Origin: Diplonema japonicum | Lineage: Eukaryota > Euglenozoa > Diplonemea > Diplonemida > Diplonemidae | Direction: 5' to 3' | Length of the DNA stretch: 64,000 nt | NCBI GenBank assembly: GCA_964019335.1 | Contig: OZ025749.1 | Coordinates: 186,001-250,000, forward strand | Part shown: positions 9,637 through 18,798 of the stretch, one piece after another | Layout of the letters: each line of letters begins with the position of its first letter | Numbering within the stretch: position 1 is the first letter of the stretch | Made by a program: the position numbers and the translations under genes | The notes under the pieces: model-generated | Seen by the model: only the letters and a program-made list of their open reading frames with translations | What the model was told of the DNA's origin: nothing | Databases searched by the model: none

Positions 9637-11880
9637 ATGGACGTTCACAAAGCTTTGAAGGGGTACGGGATGACAGCCCGCGGGAAGGGGTACGGGATTG
9701 GAAACGGAAACTCCTTCTACGGAGTGGTCGGAGAGAAGACGGGAAAGAAGGGGAGCGACGTTAGGCGCCGCATGATACAAGAGCTGCGAGGAAGCGAGGA
9801 GTACCGGGCGAGTGTCATCGGAGACTACGACCTGTACTGCTCCCAGCACGCCAGGGAGGGGACCGCCGCGGACCCGGTTACCATCCAAGCCACCGCCCGC
9901 GCACTGAAGACCGACATCCACCTGATTACGGCCGACGACGGCGCCCTCATCGTCTCCCCTATCGTGGGAGAGTCCAAGTCCAAGAAGCAGCCCATCCACG
10001 TCGCCTTCGACGGCCGGGCATACCTCAACGCCACGGAGCCGTTCAACGTGAACGTGCTGAAGAAAGCTATGCAGCAGTTCAAGCTGCCACGGGTCGGGAT
10101 TCCAACCTCAGACGGAGAGGCGAAGGCATGGAGGGGACCGAACAGCAAGCCACCACGGAAGGAACCGCAGGCAAAGAAATGCTGGCTCCTCGAGCAGGGA
10201 CAGTTCGACCTACCCTTCATAGAGTGGGAAGAGCTGGTGGCAGGGAAAGATGGCATAGCCATCGCGACCGAGGTCAACGTGGAGGAGGCAGAAAAGATGC
10301 CCTGGGACGGGAACAAGGCAGTCCTCCTCAAACGCAACGGCAAGGGTCGATACGAACACGACGTCGTGCTCAAGGCGGCTGGAGAGTACTCGAACAGGAC
10401 AATGTTCTTGCACGTACTGAGCGGAAAGATCTCGCGCTCTCAAAAAAACAAAAACACGGTGGGTATTGACCTGGCCGCGATGTACACGCGGGTAGCTTTC
10501 GTCGTCTCGAAGACGCACACCCCAGCCCAGACTTGGGAGAGGGTGACCTCCGAACCCCGCAAGCTGGTCCAGGAGATGCTGGGCTGTAAGACGATCCACA
10601 GGATCGACAAGCACATGGATGGACCGGCCCCAAGGGTTGACGTGCTCGTCACGATCGCAACCGAGAACCGCCGCCGCCTCGTAAGTGCATCCGGGAAGAT
10701 GGGGATCTTCGTCAAGCCGAAGGACGTGGAGAAGTCCCCTGTCGCCTGGCTCCCGAAGGAGATCACTCTGGAAGAGGCACTCGAGCTGGCGGAGACTGAG
10801 AAGCAGGGGTTAGCGCTGCGCGAATCCGACGGCCGTCTCGGGGTGAGGACATCGGAGGAGAGGAAAACCACGCTCCTCGACAAGGTATTAGGCGAGGAGG
10901 AGCGACAACGCGGGCAGCATGGGGAGCCCAGGTGGCGTTTGTCGGGACTGTACGGGCAGTGCGGAGCCGAACACGTTGAGGCGATACTCGAGGCGATTAA
11001 GTGGGAGGCCGTCCCACTACACGGCGGATGGTGCAACAGCATGAGGTGCTGGTACATCCGAGGGGGCGAACCCCCAACCACGTCACTGAAGATCACGTCC
11101 CCAACTGGGCGGGTCCTCAACTGCAGGATAGCTCCCGACGTTAGAAACCCACCCACCAAAAAGACACCGCCAGCTCAGTCCTGGGGAAGGCCGAAAACGG
11201 GGACCACAAACAACGCGGGCAAGTCGTACCTCGGAGCAGTGACGGGGTCCTCTCAACCAGACCACAAACCACCAGCTGCAGGAAAGAAGGTTGCCCCTAC
11301 GGGTAAAGCCGCCCCACCGAAGTCCGGTAAGTCGCCCACAACATCGAAGAAAGCCGATCCCCCGGCCTTTGAGGACCGCCTCACAGCAATCGAAAACGCA
11401 CTTCGTAAACTTGCAGGGGAACCGGTCAGCGACGTCAAGCCGCCGGCTGAGGTGGTCAGTCTACGGAGGGAGAACGCGGAGCTACGGGAGGAGGTCCGGC
11501 AGATGCACATCCAGATGGCCGCGCTCACCGAGCAAATTAAGAGACTCACGGAAGCGACGCTCTCGAAGCCCGTCCCCGGGAACCGGGCCCCGATGATGCG
11601 CCCTGCTGCCGGGGAGGAGATGATGGACGACTCCGAAGATGACTTGGGTCCCCCCCCAACTGACGATGACACCGACATCGACTTGGACGAGGGCCCCGCC
11701 GACATTGACGACTGCCTGGGCAAGGGCATCTGCCACGTCTACAACGGGACATATCAATGCTGGAAGGGTGTATGCCACTACTGCGGCGGGAACATCACAA
11801 AGAACAACCCAGCACAGACCTGCATATTACCAGACTGCAAAAGGGTAAAATGCCGCGGGTGCGAACAATGCGAACAATGA
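9637..11880 (+). CDS. Family B ORF1: OTU-fold domain, coiled coil, Cys-rich tail
   Basis: The product has 747 residues. Residues about 15-135 follow the OTU cysteine-protease layout: GYGIGNGNSFYGVV aligns with the GDGNCxxR box, then HAREGTAADPVTIQATARAL aligns with the conserved helix, then IHVAFDGRAYLNA aligns with the His strand. The usual Asp, Cys and His are here Asn, Ser and Ala, so I infer a non-catalytic OTU fold. A basic, Pro/Lys-rich linker follows, then a coiled coil at about residues 605-650 (SLRRENAELREEVRQM). After that come an acidic stretch (DDSEDD, DDDTDIDLDEG) and a Cys-rich tail with several CxxC pairs (CHYCGG, CRGCEQCEQ), probably zinc-binding and nucleic-acid-binding. It ends at TGA 11878-11880. 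Confidence 0.8.
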   Translation: MDVHKALKGYGMTARGKGYGIGNGNSFYGVVGEKTGKKGSDVRRRMIQELRGSEEYRASVIGDYDLYCSQHAREGTAADPVTIQATARALKTDIHLITADDGALIVSPIVGESKSKKQPIHVAFDGRAYLNATEPFNVNVLKKAMQQFKLPRVGIPTSDGEAKAWRGPNSKPPRKEPQAKKCWLLEQGQFDLPFIEWEELVAGKDGIAIATEVNVEEAEKMPWDGNKAVLLKRNGKGRYEHDVVLKAAGEYSNRTMFLHVLSGKISRSQKNKNTVGIDLAAMYTRVAFVVSKTHTPAQTWERVTSEPRKLVQEMLGCKTIHRIDKHMDGPAPRVDVLVTIATENRRRLVSASGKMGIFVKPKDVEKSPVAWLPKEITLEEALELAETEKQGLALRESDGRLGVRTSEERKTTLLDKVLGEEERQRGQHGEPRWRLSGLYGQCGAEHVEAILEAIKWEAVPLHGGWCNSMRCWYIRGGEPPTTSLKITSPTGRVLNCRIAPDVRNPPTKKTPPAQSWGRPKTGTTNNAGKSYLGAVTGSSQPDHKPPAAGKKVAPTGKAAPPKSGKSPTTSKKADPPAFEDRLTAIENALRKLAGEPVSDVKPPAEVVSLRRENAELREEVRQMHIQMAALTEQIKRLTEATLSKPVPGNRAPMMRPAAGEEMMDDSEDDLGPPPTDDDTDIDLDEGPADIDDCLGKGICHVYNGTYQCWKGVCHYCGGNITKNNPAQTCILPDCKRVKCRGCEQCEQ

Positions 11881-12024
11881 CTCCATGAGGGCTCCCCCCA
11901 AACCCACCCCCCAAACCCATTCCCTCCGCCCCGTTCCCATCCTTCCAAATACAATCCGATACGCTTATCTGACATGAAATTTGAACGTCTCACCGAACAG
12001 GGTATCGAACCCCACCCCGGACCA
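11878..12024 (+). promoter_or_regulatory. In-frame UGA junction and 2A-like motif between family B ORFs
   Basis: ORF1 ends CAA-TGA-CTC. The same frame then continues open through 11881-11973 into the ATG at 11974, with no other stop. Seventeen codons into ORF2, positions 12001-12024 encode GIEPHPGP, close to the 2A consensus (D-V/I-E-x-N-P-G-P) except that Asn is His. The arrangement allows either reinitiation at 11974 or UGA readthrough followed by 2A-type ribosome skipping. The coordinates and frame are seen directly; the mechanism is inferred. Confidence 0.5.
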
Positions 12025-15000
12025 GAGCCAGAACACGAGAAATTCACCATTTTCACACACAACGGCTCATCACTTAACAACAGGCTGAGCGAGTACTCCA
12101 CCGTCCTCCCGGACGCATTCTGCATCCAGGAGACAGCCCTCACGGCTCAGACGCAGCTGGAAATCGAACACGTGCTGAGAGACGATGACTGGGGCAAACG
12201 ATACGCCAGATTCTGGAGCAAGCCACAGCCAGGCAGGGAGTCCAGTGGTGTCACATCTCTGACGATAGCGAAACGGGGTGGTCTAGGAACCCTGGTGAAA
12301 AAACCACGTACGGCGGTGCGCTGTGAAACGAATGGGCCGCACAGGGACAGGTGGTCACACGTGAAGATCTCACTCGATGGAAGCAAACGGTGGCTTCACC
12401 TGATCAACGTCTACTGCCACTCGGGTCAGGACCAAGCCAAGACGAAATACCGTGAAGAGCTTCTCCACTACATCCTTTGCCGTCTTAAGTTCGAACTGGG
12501 AGACGTGCCTGTGGCCGTGGTGGGCGATTTCAACACGGACGAAGTACGATCCCCCACGTTAAGGAAAGCTATACAGACAGACTGGGTAGACGCCGCTGCG
12601 TTCTGTGCAAGAAGGGATGGTGTACAGGCGGAGGACACGTTCGTTAGGACCAACTGCAGCACGAGGATTGACAGGGTCCTGCTGAATAACATCGCGGCCC
12701 AAGGTCTCGAACATTGCGGAGTAAGCGATATGATCACCGGGTCGGACCACCGATGCTTGTCGGTGACACTCAACATCCCAGCTTTTCGTCAAGAAGTCCT
12801 GAGGTACACCATCCCACAGGAGATACCGAAGACCAAGAAGGCGCCTGGCGAGGTGGCGAAGGCACTGATGCAGAAGTCGAGGTACCGGGAGTTCATAGCA
12901 GCACAGGAGCCCACCGAAGCTTTCTCGGAGATATCAGACCTCGCAGAGGAGTACCTATTACATGGGTACAAGGGGCCGACGCGCAGCGTGTACACCGGGA
13001 GAGGCAAAGTACGGGAACCTACGAAATCGGAGCTAAGTGCGAGGTCGGCGGAGTCGGCGGTCGGAGCGGCATCGAACAGACAACAAAGACTGGAAAAGCT
13101 GAAGCACAAGATCCGCAGTGCGCAACAGCAAATGCTAAGGCTTTATGAAAACGGACACTGCGGTCCGCTGCCGGTAGAGTTACGGAACGTCCTCAGAAAT
13201 ATTGCGACACTAGGAGAAGAACTGAAGGTTGACAACTGCCAGGTGGACGCGACAGGGGGTATCGACGGCATCAGGGAGGAGCTGGACATAGCAGAGGACT
13301 TCGCTCAGGGAATGCTATCAGAGCTACTCCAATACCGCAAGAGAATGCAGACGAAGGCCTACGAACGCTCAGTCCGTGCTGACTTTGGGAAAGAACGCAA
13401 GCACATCACAGCCTGGGTCAGAGACCGCCCAAACCAGAGAACGGACGTGGTTGAGGTAGCAGACGGGGGGGTGACGGCGAACCTACAGGAAATGGACAAG
13501 GTGATGCGGAACGCGTGGTCGGGCGTCTTCTGTGCGCGAACACTCGAGGAAGAGCCACAGTATGAGCGGTTTGCACAACGTTACGGGGACCTGATCAAGA
13601 AAGCCCCAATGGCACGGACTCCCATCACAGCAGAACAGCTGAGGGAAGTGATCAGGAAGAAGCCGGAGAAAGGAGCATGTGGCGTGGACGGTTGGCGGAT
13701 GAGTGAACTGAAGCGTCTCCCAACGAGCATCCTGAAGGCTTTCGCAGACCTCTTCAACCTGATCGAGGAAACAGGCCAGTGGCCGAGACAGATCACGACA
13801 GCACTGGTGTCCCTGATTCCGAAGGGTGAGGGGTCAGCACCACTGAATCATCGTCCCATCACAGTGACCAGCACCATCTACCGCTTGTGGGCGTGTACGA
13901 GGCTGAAGGGTGTCCTTGACTGGCAAGAACGCTGGATCACGCCGAGACAGCACGGGTTTCGACCCAAACACAGTACGACAACTGCCCTCATGGAGTTATG
14001 TACCAAGCTGGAACTAGCTCTGGTGGAAGGAGAACCGCTGGAAGGACTAGCCCTAGACTTTCGAAAATGCTTCGATCTAGTGCCACAACGGCTGTCTCTC
14101 GACCTCATGGACGCCCTGGGGATGGACCAATCCATAGGGAGAGCACTCCAAGGGATGTACACCCAAATCACAAGGAGGTTCAAGTACCCCATAGGAGTGG
14201 GAGAAACATTTGAGACAACGAACGGCATTCTCCAAGGATGCCCCCTGTCAGTCATCGTCGTCAACGCCCTGTTGTCCATCATGGTGCGGGCAGTCGAGCA
14301 AGTCGCGCCAGACGCCGAAGTGCTAGCCTACGCTGACGACGCATACCTGCTGGCAAAGCTGCGTGGCTCACTACAAGCTGCGGTCAATGGGACATTGGAG
14401 TTCTGCGACCTGACGGGGATGGAAATCAACAAGGAGAAGACTGTTGGTTTCGGCACTGCTGAAGATTTCAAGTCGAAAGTCATAGGAAACCGAACGGAGA
14501 TGAGGAAAGGCTTGGAGGTCGCGGTACCCTACAAGACGGTGACAGACCTCTGCGGACTGGGGGTGAAGATCAACACACGCAGGACAGGAACGACGTGGAA
14601 CAAACCGACCACGGGGGCGCTTGGCTCGCTGGACCGACTGGGGGGCACAAGGATTGCTTTCGAAACCAAAGCACACTTGGTCAGCACGACGGTCCTGCCA
14701 TCTTGCCTATACAGTGGGCCGTTCTCCCCTCCATGTGATGAGGCACTCAAGAAGCTAACGACGAAGATCACTTGTAACCTGTGGGGCCCTCATCACCGTG
14801 GACGGTCGCCCACCGCGGTAAACACAGTCCTGCTGAAGGGGCACACCAATGACCCCCTTTCCTACGTAATGTACCACTCCCTGAAGGTAGTATCCGGAGC
14901 ACTCGATGACAGTCGGCTACGGCAGAGATGCATGCAGATCGCTGCGGGGTATGACGCGGGTTCCATCCCGATGGGGCCGGTTGGCAACCTGGTCTGCCGG

Positions 15001-16167
15001 TGGCTTCCCCGAATAGGATGGAGTTGGGCGCAGCTACTAGGTTGCAACACATCTTGGGCCGAACGCGGACACATCTTTAGAGAGGTGGTGAGGAAGGCCC
15101 GAAGTAGGACGCTGGCGGTCGAGAGGAGCACGATAAGCGGGATAGAGCCGGGGGCGGACCCCAAGACGAACCGATTATGGAGGACGGCCAAGGACCCGCT
15201 CATGTCCTACAGCCTGAGACGAGTGATCGCAGGAGGGGTTCCCTACCTAAACCCGCACGCAAATGCGAAGCGAAAGAGCGTCCCACTGGCGCCTGAAGGT
15301 GACGACAACGGTGACGACGAGGAGAACATGGGCCAGGCACCAACGACGGAGGTATCGCACACGCAAGGATTCAGATGCGACCTGTGCAAGTCTCCACACC
15401 CGGACACGGTGACCTTACTCCGCCATCAGCTGTATGAGTGCGCCTGTGCACAAGAGGAACTGGCACTAGACGGAATGGAGCCGTTGCGCAACAGATCAGG
15501 ATGGCCCCTATGTCTGGAGCTGCACGCGATACTGCCGAGGGGGCATGTCTTCGCACACCTGGAGAAGCTGCAGCGATACATGGCTGTGGTAGTCGGGAAA
15601 CGGGATGTGGAGCTCATGCAAATAGACAACGCCAGCACACAGCCGCTGCCGTGGGTACGCAATGTGGAGGGAAGGAGATGCCTCGTGCCAACGGCGGGGG
15701 AGCTCGAAGGAGTGGGAGGAATCGTCGCAGAATTCCTGAACCCGCTGCTGCAGTGGTTGTCACAGCTACGATGGGTGAAGGAGGACACCAGCTCTGAAGT
15801 GTCAGCGGTGGAATTGGCCATCGACTTCGAATGGACGACAGGCAAGTTACTGGGGGGTCTGCTGGAAGATAGGGCTCGCAAGATCAAAGCACTGATAAGA
15901 AAGCTGAACGCGGCATGCAGGGCACGGAAGAAGCCACGCCCCTTCCCAGCAGATGAACAGAAGAGAGTGAAGTCCCTCATCGCAATAGGTGGGAAGACGG
16001 CTATGGGTTTCGCCAGGAGGCCCATCTTCGCCACCCACACCACTCACGACAAGCTGATGGAACTGAAAGCCGCTTACAAGCGAGACCGCATCACACGACT
16101 CCGCAAGACGCTCAAGGCCTCGATTGGAACGAAAGCAATGCTCCAGAAGGGGAGTATAAAAAGATAA
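11974..16167 (+). CDS. Family B ORF2: APE endonuclease-reverse transcriptase polyprotein
   Basis: The product has 1397 residues. A 2A-like motif lies at residues 10-17. The APE-type endonuclease spans about 20-270 (CIQETALT, VVGDFNTDE, SDHRCLSV). A charged linker follows. The reverse transcriptase spans about 540-850: LVSLIPKGEG, HRPITVTSTIYRLW, LDFRKCFDLVP, GILQGCPLS and the catalytic YADDAYLL near residue 787. Beyond the thumb there is a Cys/His knuckle at about residue 1134 (CDLCKSPHPDTVTLLRH) and a long basic tail of unknown fold. I see no RNase H DSQ or HxGxxGNE motif, unlike family A. No stop or frameshift is present, so this copy may be active or recently active. Confidence 0.88.
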   Translation: MKFERLTEQGIEPHPGPEPEHEKFTIFTHNGSSLNNRLSEYSTVLPDAFCIQETALTAQTQLEIEHVLRDDDWGKRYARFWSKPQPGRESSGVTSLTIAKRGGLGTLVKKPRTAVRCETNGPHRDRWSHVKISLDGSKRWLHLINVYCHSGQDQAKTKYREELLHYILCRLKFELGDVPVAVVGDFNTDEVRSPTLRKAIQTDWVDAAAFCARRDGVQAEDTFVRTNCSTRIDRVLLNNIAAQGLEHCGVSDMITGSDHRCLSVTLNIPAFRQEVLRYTIPQEIPKTKKAPGEVAKALMQKSRYREFIAAQEPTEAFSEISDLAEEYLLHGYKGPTRSVYTGRGKVREPTKSELSARSAESAVGAASNRQQRLEKLKHKIRSAQQQMLRLYENGHCGPLPVELRNVLRNIATLGEELKVDNCQVDATGGIDGIREELDIAEDFAQGMLSELLQYRKRMQTKAYERSVRADFGKERKHITAWVRDRPNQRTDVVEVADGGVTANLQEMDKVMRNAWSGVFCARTLEEEPQYERFAQRYGDLIKKAPMARTPITAEQLREVIRKKPEKGACGVDGWRMSELKRLPTSILKAFADLFNLIEETGQWPRQITTALVSLIPKGEGSAPLNHRPITVTSTIYRLWACTRLKGVLDWQERWITPRQHGFRPKHSTTTALMELCTKLELALVEGEPLEGLALDFRKCFDLVPQRLSLDLMDALGMDQSIGRALQGMYTQITRRFKYPIGVGETFETTNGILQGCPLSVIVVNALLSIMVRAVEQVAPDAEVLAYADDAYLLAKLRGSLQAAVNGTLEFCDLTGMEINKEKTVGFGTAEDFKSKVIGNRTEMRKGLEVAVPYKTVTDLCGLGVKINTRRTGTTWNKPTTGALGSLDRLGGTRIAFETKAHLVSTTVLPSCLYSGPFSPPCDEALKKLTTKITCNLWGPHHRGRSPTAVNTVLLKGHTNDPLSYVMYHSLKVVSGALDDSRLRQRCMQIAAGYDAGSIPMGPVGNLVCRWLPRIGWSWAQLLGCNTSWAERGHIFREVVRKARSRTLAVERSTISGIEPGADPKTNRLWRTAKDPLMSYSLRRVIAGGVPYLNPHANAKRKSVPLAPEGDDNGDDEENMGQAPTTEVSHTQGFRCDLCKSPHPDTVTLLRHQLYECACAQEELALDGMEPLRNRSGWPLCLELHAILPRGHVFAHLEKLQRYMAVVVGKRDVELMQIDNASTQPLPWVRNVEGRRCLVPTAGELEGVGGIVAEFLNPLLQWLSQLRWVKEDTSSEVSAVELAIDFEWTTGKLLGGLLEDRARKIKALIRKLNAACRARKKPRPFPADEQKRVKSLIAIGGKTAMGFARRPIFATHTTHDKLMELKAAYKRDRITRLRKTLKASIGTKAMLQKGSIKR

Positions 16168-16246
16168 CCCCCCCCTAACCCACCCAAGGGCGGCCCTCCA
16201 TGAGGGGGTTTGTCCTGCACTTTGAGTTTTTTTTTTTTTTTTTTTC

Positions 16247-16522
16247 ACACTCACCAATGATTCGCTCAATAGGAGCAATACCTCCCTGGGGGGCTTTCCG
16301 CCGGAGGTTCCAGCCAAAGAAGGACATCCAGCTGGAAGGTAGGCCCCCGTTTTTCTCTCACTTGACTAAGGGAATAATGTAATTCAGCCCTCTTCGGCTG
16401 TCCCAAAGCAGAGCACGGGTTGGTGGGGGACCAGGGCTCCTCCTGCTTGCAGAAGCCTGGTCCTTTGCCCTCCCTATTTCCCCATGGCTTCCCTTCACCT
16501 TTTTTTCCCCTTTTCTCAGGTG
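16247..16522 (+). other. Possible remnant of a LINE 3' region
   Basis: There is no coding content. Positions about 16380-16410 contain CAGCC-TCTT-CGGCTGTCCC, preceded by TGTAAT. This resembles the hairpin context in both family A 3'UTRs (TGTAATCAGCC...CGGCTGTCCC at about 9196-9224 and 22936-22964). I infer a decayed 3' fragment of a related element between the two large ones; the similarity is short. Confidence 0.35.
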
Positions 16523-16523
16523 T

Positions 16524-16660
16524 TGCTCTCCATGGCGGCCCTGCATTGGTATTTTGAAAAAAAAAAAAAAAAAAAAAAAAAAAAACATGGGTAAAAATGC
16601 TCTCCATGGCGGCCCTGCATTGGTATTTTGAAAAAAAAAAAAAAAAAAAAAAAAAACATG
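16524..16660 (+). repeat. Tandemly doubled 5' leader of family A copy 2
   Basis: The block TGCTCTCCATGGCGGCCCTG...TATTTTG followed by a long A-run and CATG occurs at 16524-16590 and again at 16598-16660, with a period of 74 bp. The A-runs are about 28 and 26 long. The second block ends in the ORF1 start codon (16658-16660). Either the element carries repeated 5' monomers, as some LINEs do, or the first block is an older truncated insertion. Confidence 0.75.
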
Positions 16661-18796
16661 AGTATCAGAGACAGAGACAGAGAAAAGGACAGGGGGAAGG
16701 ACAGAGAGAGGGACAAGGGCGAGGAGAGGGTGAGAGAGAGGGACGGAAGACGTGGCCGGGACAGGGACGACGAACGCGCGACCGAGGGTGATCTCGGTCA
16801 CGTGATGAGCTGCGAGCACGGGCAGCTGGCGAAGAGGAGGCAGACCTCGGGGTCCTGCCTGGGCTGTGGCGTGCCGACGACGGGGACGGGGAAGAGGTGG
16901 ACGTGCCTGGAGTGCGGCGCCTTCTTCTGCACCGAGTGCAAGGCGGCCGGCACCCCCTCACCCGTGAAGAGGGAGAAGAGGGACAAGGCACCGAAGTCGA
17001 GGGAGGCTAAGAACCTCATGCAGGCCTACGACGCGTCCACGCTTGAGGCCACGAAGGTCCCGCTCCCAGACGACAGGACCGAAGCCGCCGCCTCCGCGGA
17101 CAACTACGCCGCCGTCCACGCGGCCTACAAAGCAGCCGCCTCAGCGGACCGTAACACAGCTCCTGTGGCTTACAACGCCGCCGCTTCTGCGGCCACCGCC
17201 ACATCTGTGGCCAACGACGCCGCCGTCTCTTCGGCCCATAACGCCGCCGCCTCTGCGGCCAACAACACCGCCACATCTGTGGCCAGCGACGCCGCCGTCT
17301 CTTCGGCCCATAACACCACCGCCTCCGCGGCCCGCAACGCCGCCTCTGCGGCCCATAACAACACCGCCGCCTCTGCAGCCAACAACACCGCCTCCACAAA
17401 GGCCGACAACGCTGCTACAGCCTCCTGGGAGGAGAAGCGAATCACGCTGGTTCCTGAGCTCTGGGACGGAGAAGTGGTCCACCCGTCGAAGACGGAGGGC
17501 AAAACCCGAGGCGTCATCCTCACGACGAATCCCGAGGTCTTCCTCAAATACCACACCGCCGCACACGGGTCTTGGACCGTGCTCTCCATGAAGGCCTTCG
17601 CCGGGTCGTCGTCCGCCACCTTGTTCACAAAGCAAGGTATCAAAACCCTGCACCTTGTCGAACTGACAGGCAACGGTTCCTCCCCCCCGAAGTATGCAGC
17701 CCCAAAGGCGGTACAAGCGACAGCAGCCACCGAGGCCGTCCTCTACATGAGGGTCAAGGCTGACTCAATGGACGAGGCGAGGAAGACGGCTCTCGCTCAC
17801 GGGAGGAAGGTCGAAACAGGCCTGAAGGAAACAGCCGTGTTCCCCAGCCGAGACGCCCCTGTACCTCTGAGCAGAAGGGGCCCCAACACCCTCTCGCACA
17901 AGGTCGGCATGAGGGTGCGGACGACCAGCCTCCACGCACTCCTCCGCAAGTCTGGGGATGGCTACCTGATCGAGGTCCCAAGGCACACGCTTCCGACCGA
18001 GGCGGTACTTGTTCCGGCATCCACCATCGGCGAGGCGTTCCAGATGGCGCTCAAGGCTGGTGGACCCGCCCTAGGTGTCATGTCGGTCAAGGGAGGGTGG
18101 GCGATCAGGTGCGCCTCCGGTGACACAGCCGAACTCCAAGAGGCACTCGCTTCATGCGACATCGATGTGACGATGTCCCAGAAGTACGTCTTGGAGGGTG
18201 TCCCCGGCCACGTCTGCCAGGAGGAAGCGGACGTGATCCCGAAGGACATGGGCTGGAATGCCAGGGTGGTGGGCAGGAGGTACGCCAGGGTCGACGGCAA
18301 ATAGGTCATGTTCCTGCAGGTTGTCGCCTCAGAGCCCCCGCCGTTCCCGATCTTCCAATACGGGGACAGGCTCCTGAGGTGCCACGCTAAAGGCAGCTTC
18401 CCGGAGGCCTTTGTCCGGACCCTCCCGAAGAAGGAGAAGGCACATCCCGAGAAGAAGAAGGAACAGCAGGAGGCCCACCAGACCACTCCCCCTACCAAAG
18501 GAAGGACAGCTGCCGAGGTGGTCAGGAACGCACCCTCCACACCCGACCCGAAGGGAAAGAAGAAGACCACGGGCAGCAAAGCAAAGGGCAGCGCCCCCTC
18601 CGGGACCAAGCGGGAGAACCCGACCTCCGAATTCAGTGCGGAGTTCGTGGAGGAGGTCGTGAGGCAAGTTCTCGCGATACTGCTGAAGGGGGGCCCGTCG
18701 GAGTCCAAACAGACAAGCGCTAAGCCCCCAGGCTCACCAAAGACGCCCTCGGGGAAGAAGAAACGGCGCCTGGTCGCTGTCCCCAAAAGGTGTTAG
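16658..18796 (+). pseudogene. Family A ORF1, one in-frame premature TAG
   Basis: The frame would encode about 712 residues but carries TAG at 18302-18304. Copy 1 has AAG (Lys) there, so this is a single-base nonsense change. The N-terminus is an Arg/Asp/Glu-rich low-complexity run. A Cys/His cluster follows (CEHGQ, CLGCG, CLECGAFFCTEC), probably a zinc-binding module. Then comes a long Ala-rich repeat of about 110 residues, and a folded-looking region ending in a Lys/Pro-rich tail. The frame ends at TAG 18794-18796, two bases before the ORF2 ATG. LINE ORF1 proteins normally bind the element RNA; this is inferred by position and basic character. Confidence 0.8.
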
Positions 18797-18798
18797 CC

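Larger units (their letters stand above)
9517..16246 (+). mobile_element. Non-LTR retrotransposon family B (OTU-like ORF1 / APE-RT ORF2)
   Basis: This is an apparently full-length element with two long intact reading frames, 9637-11880 and 11974-16167. They share one frame and are separated by one TGA and 31 further sense codons. The 3'UTR runs to a T-run at about 16228-16246 (GCACTTTGAG then T). A degraded copy of this 3' end (from about 15963) is found in each spacer of the 40-56 kb array, which confirms it as a repeated unit. It is a different lineage from family A: it has an OTU-like ORF1, no recognisable RNase H, and a different RT (LDFRKCFDLV, YADDAYLL). The 5' boundary is approximate. 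Confidence 0.85.

Noticed and set aside
17016-17399. Arg/Cys-rich antisense frame opposite the Ala-rich part of ORF1
   Set aside because: It is a reverse-strand reading of the GCC-rich alanine repeat and has no independent support.
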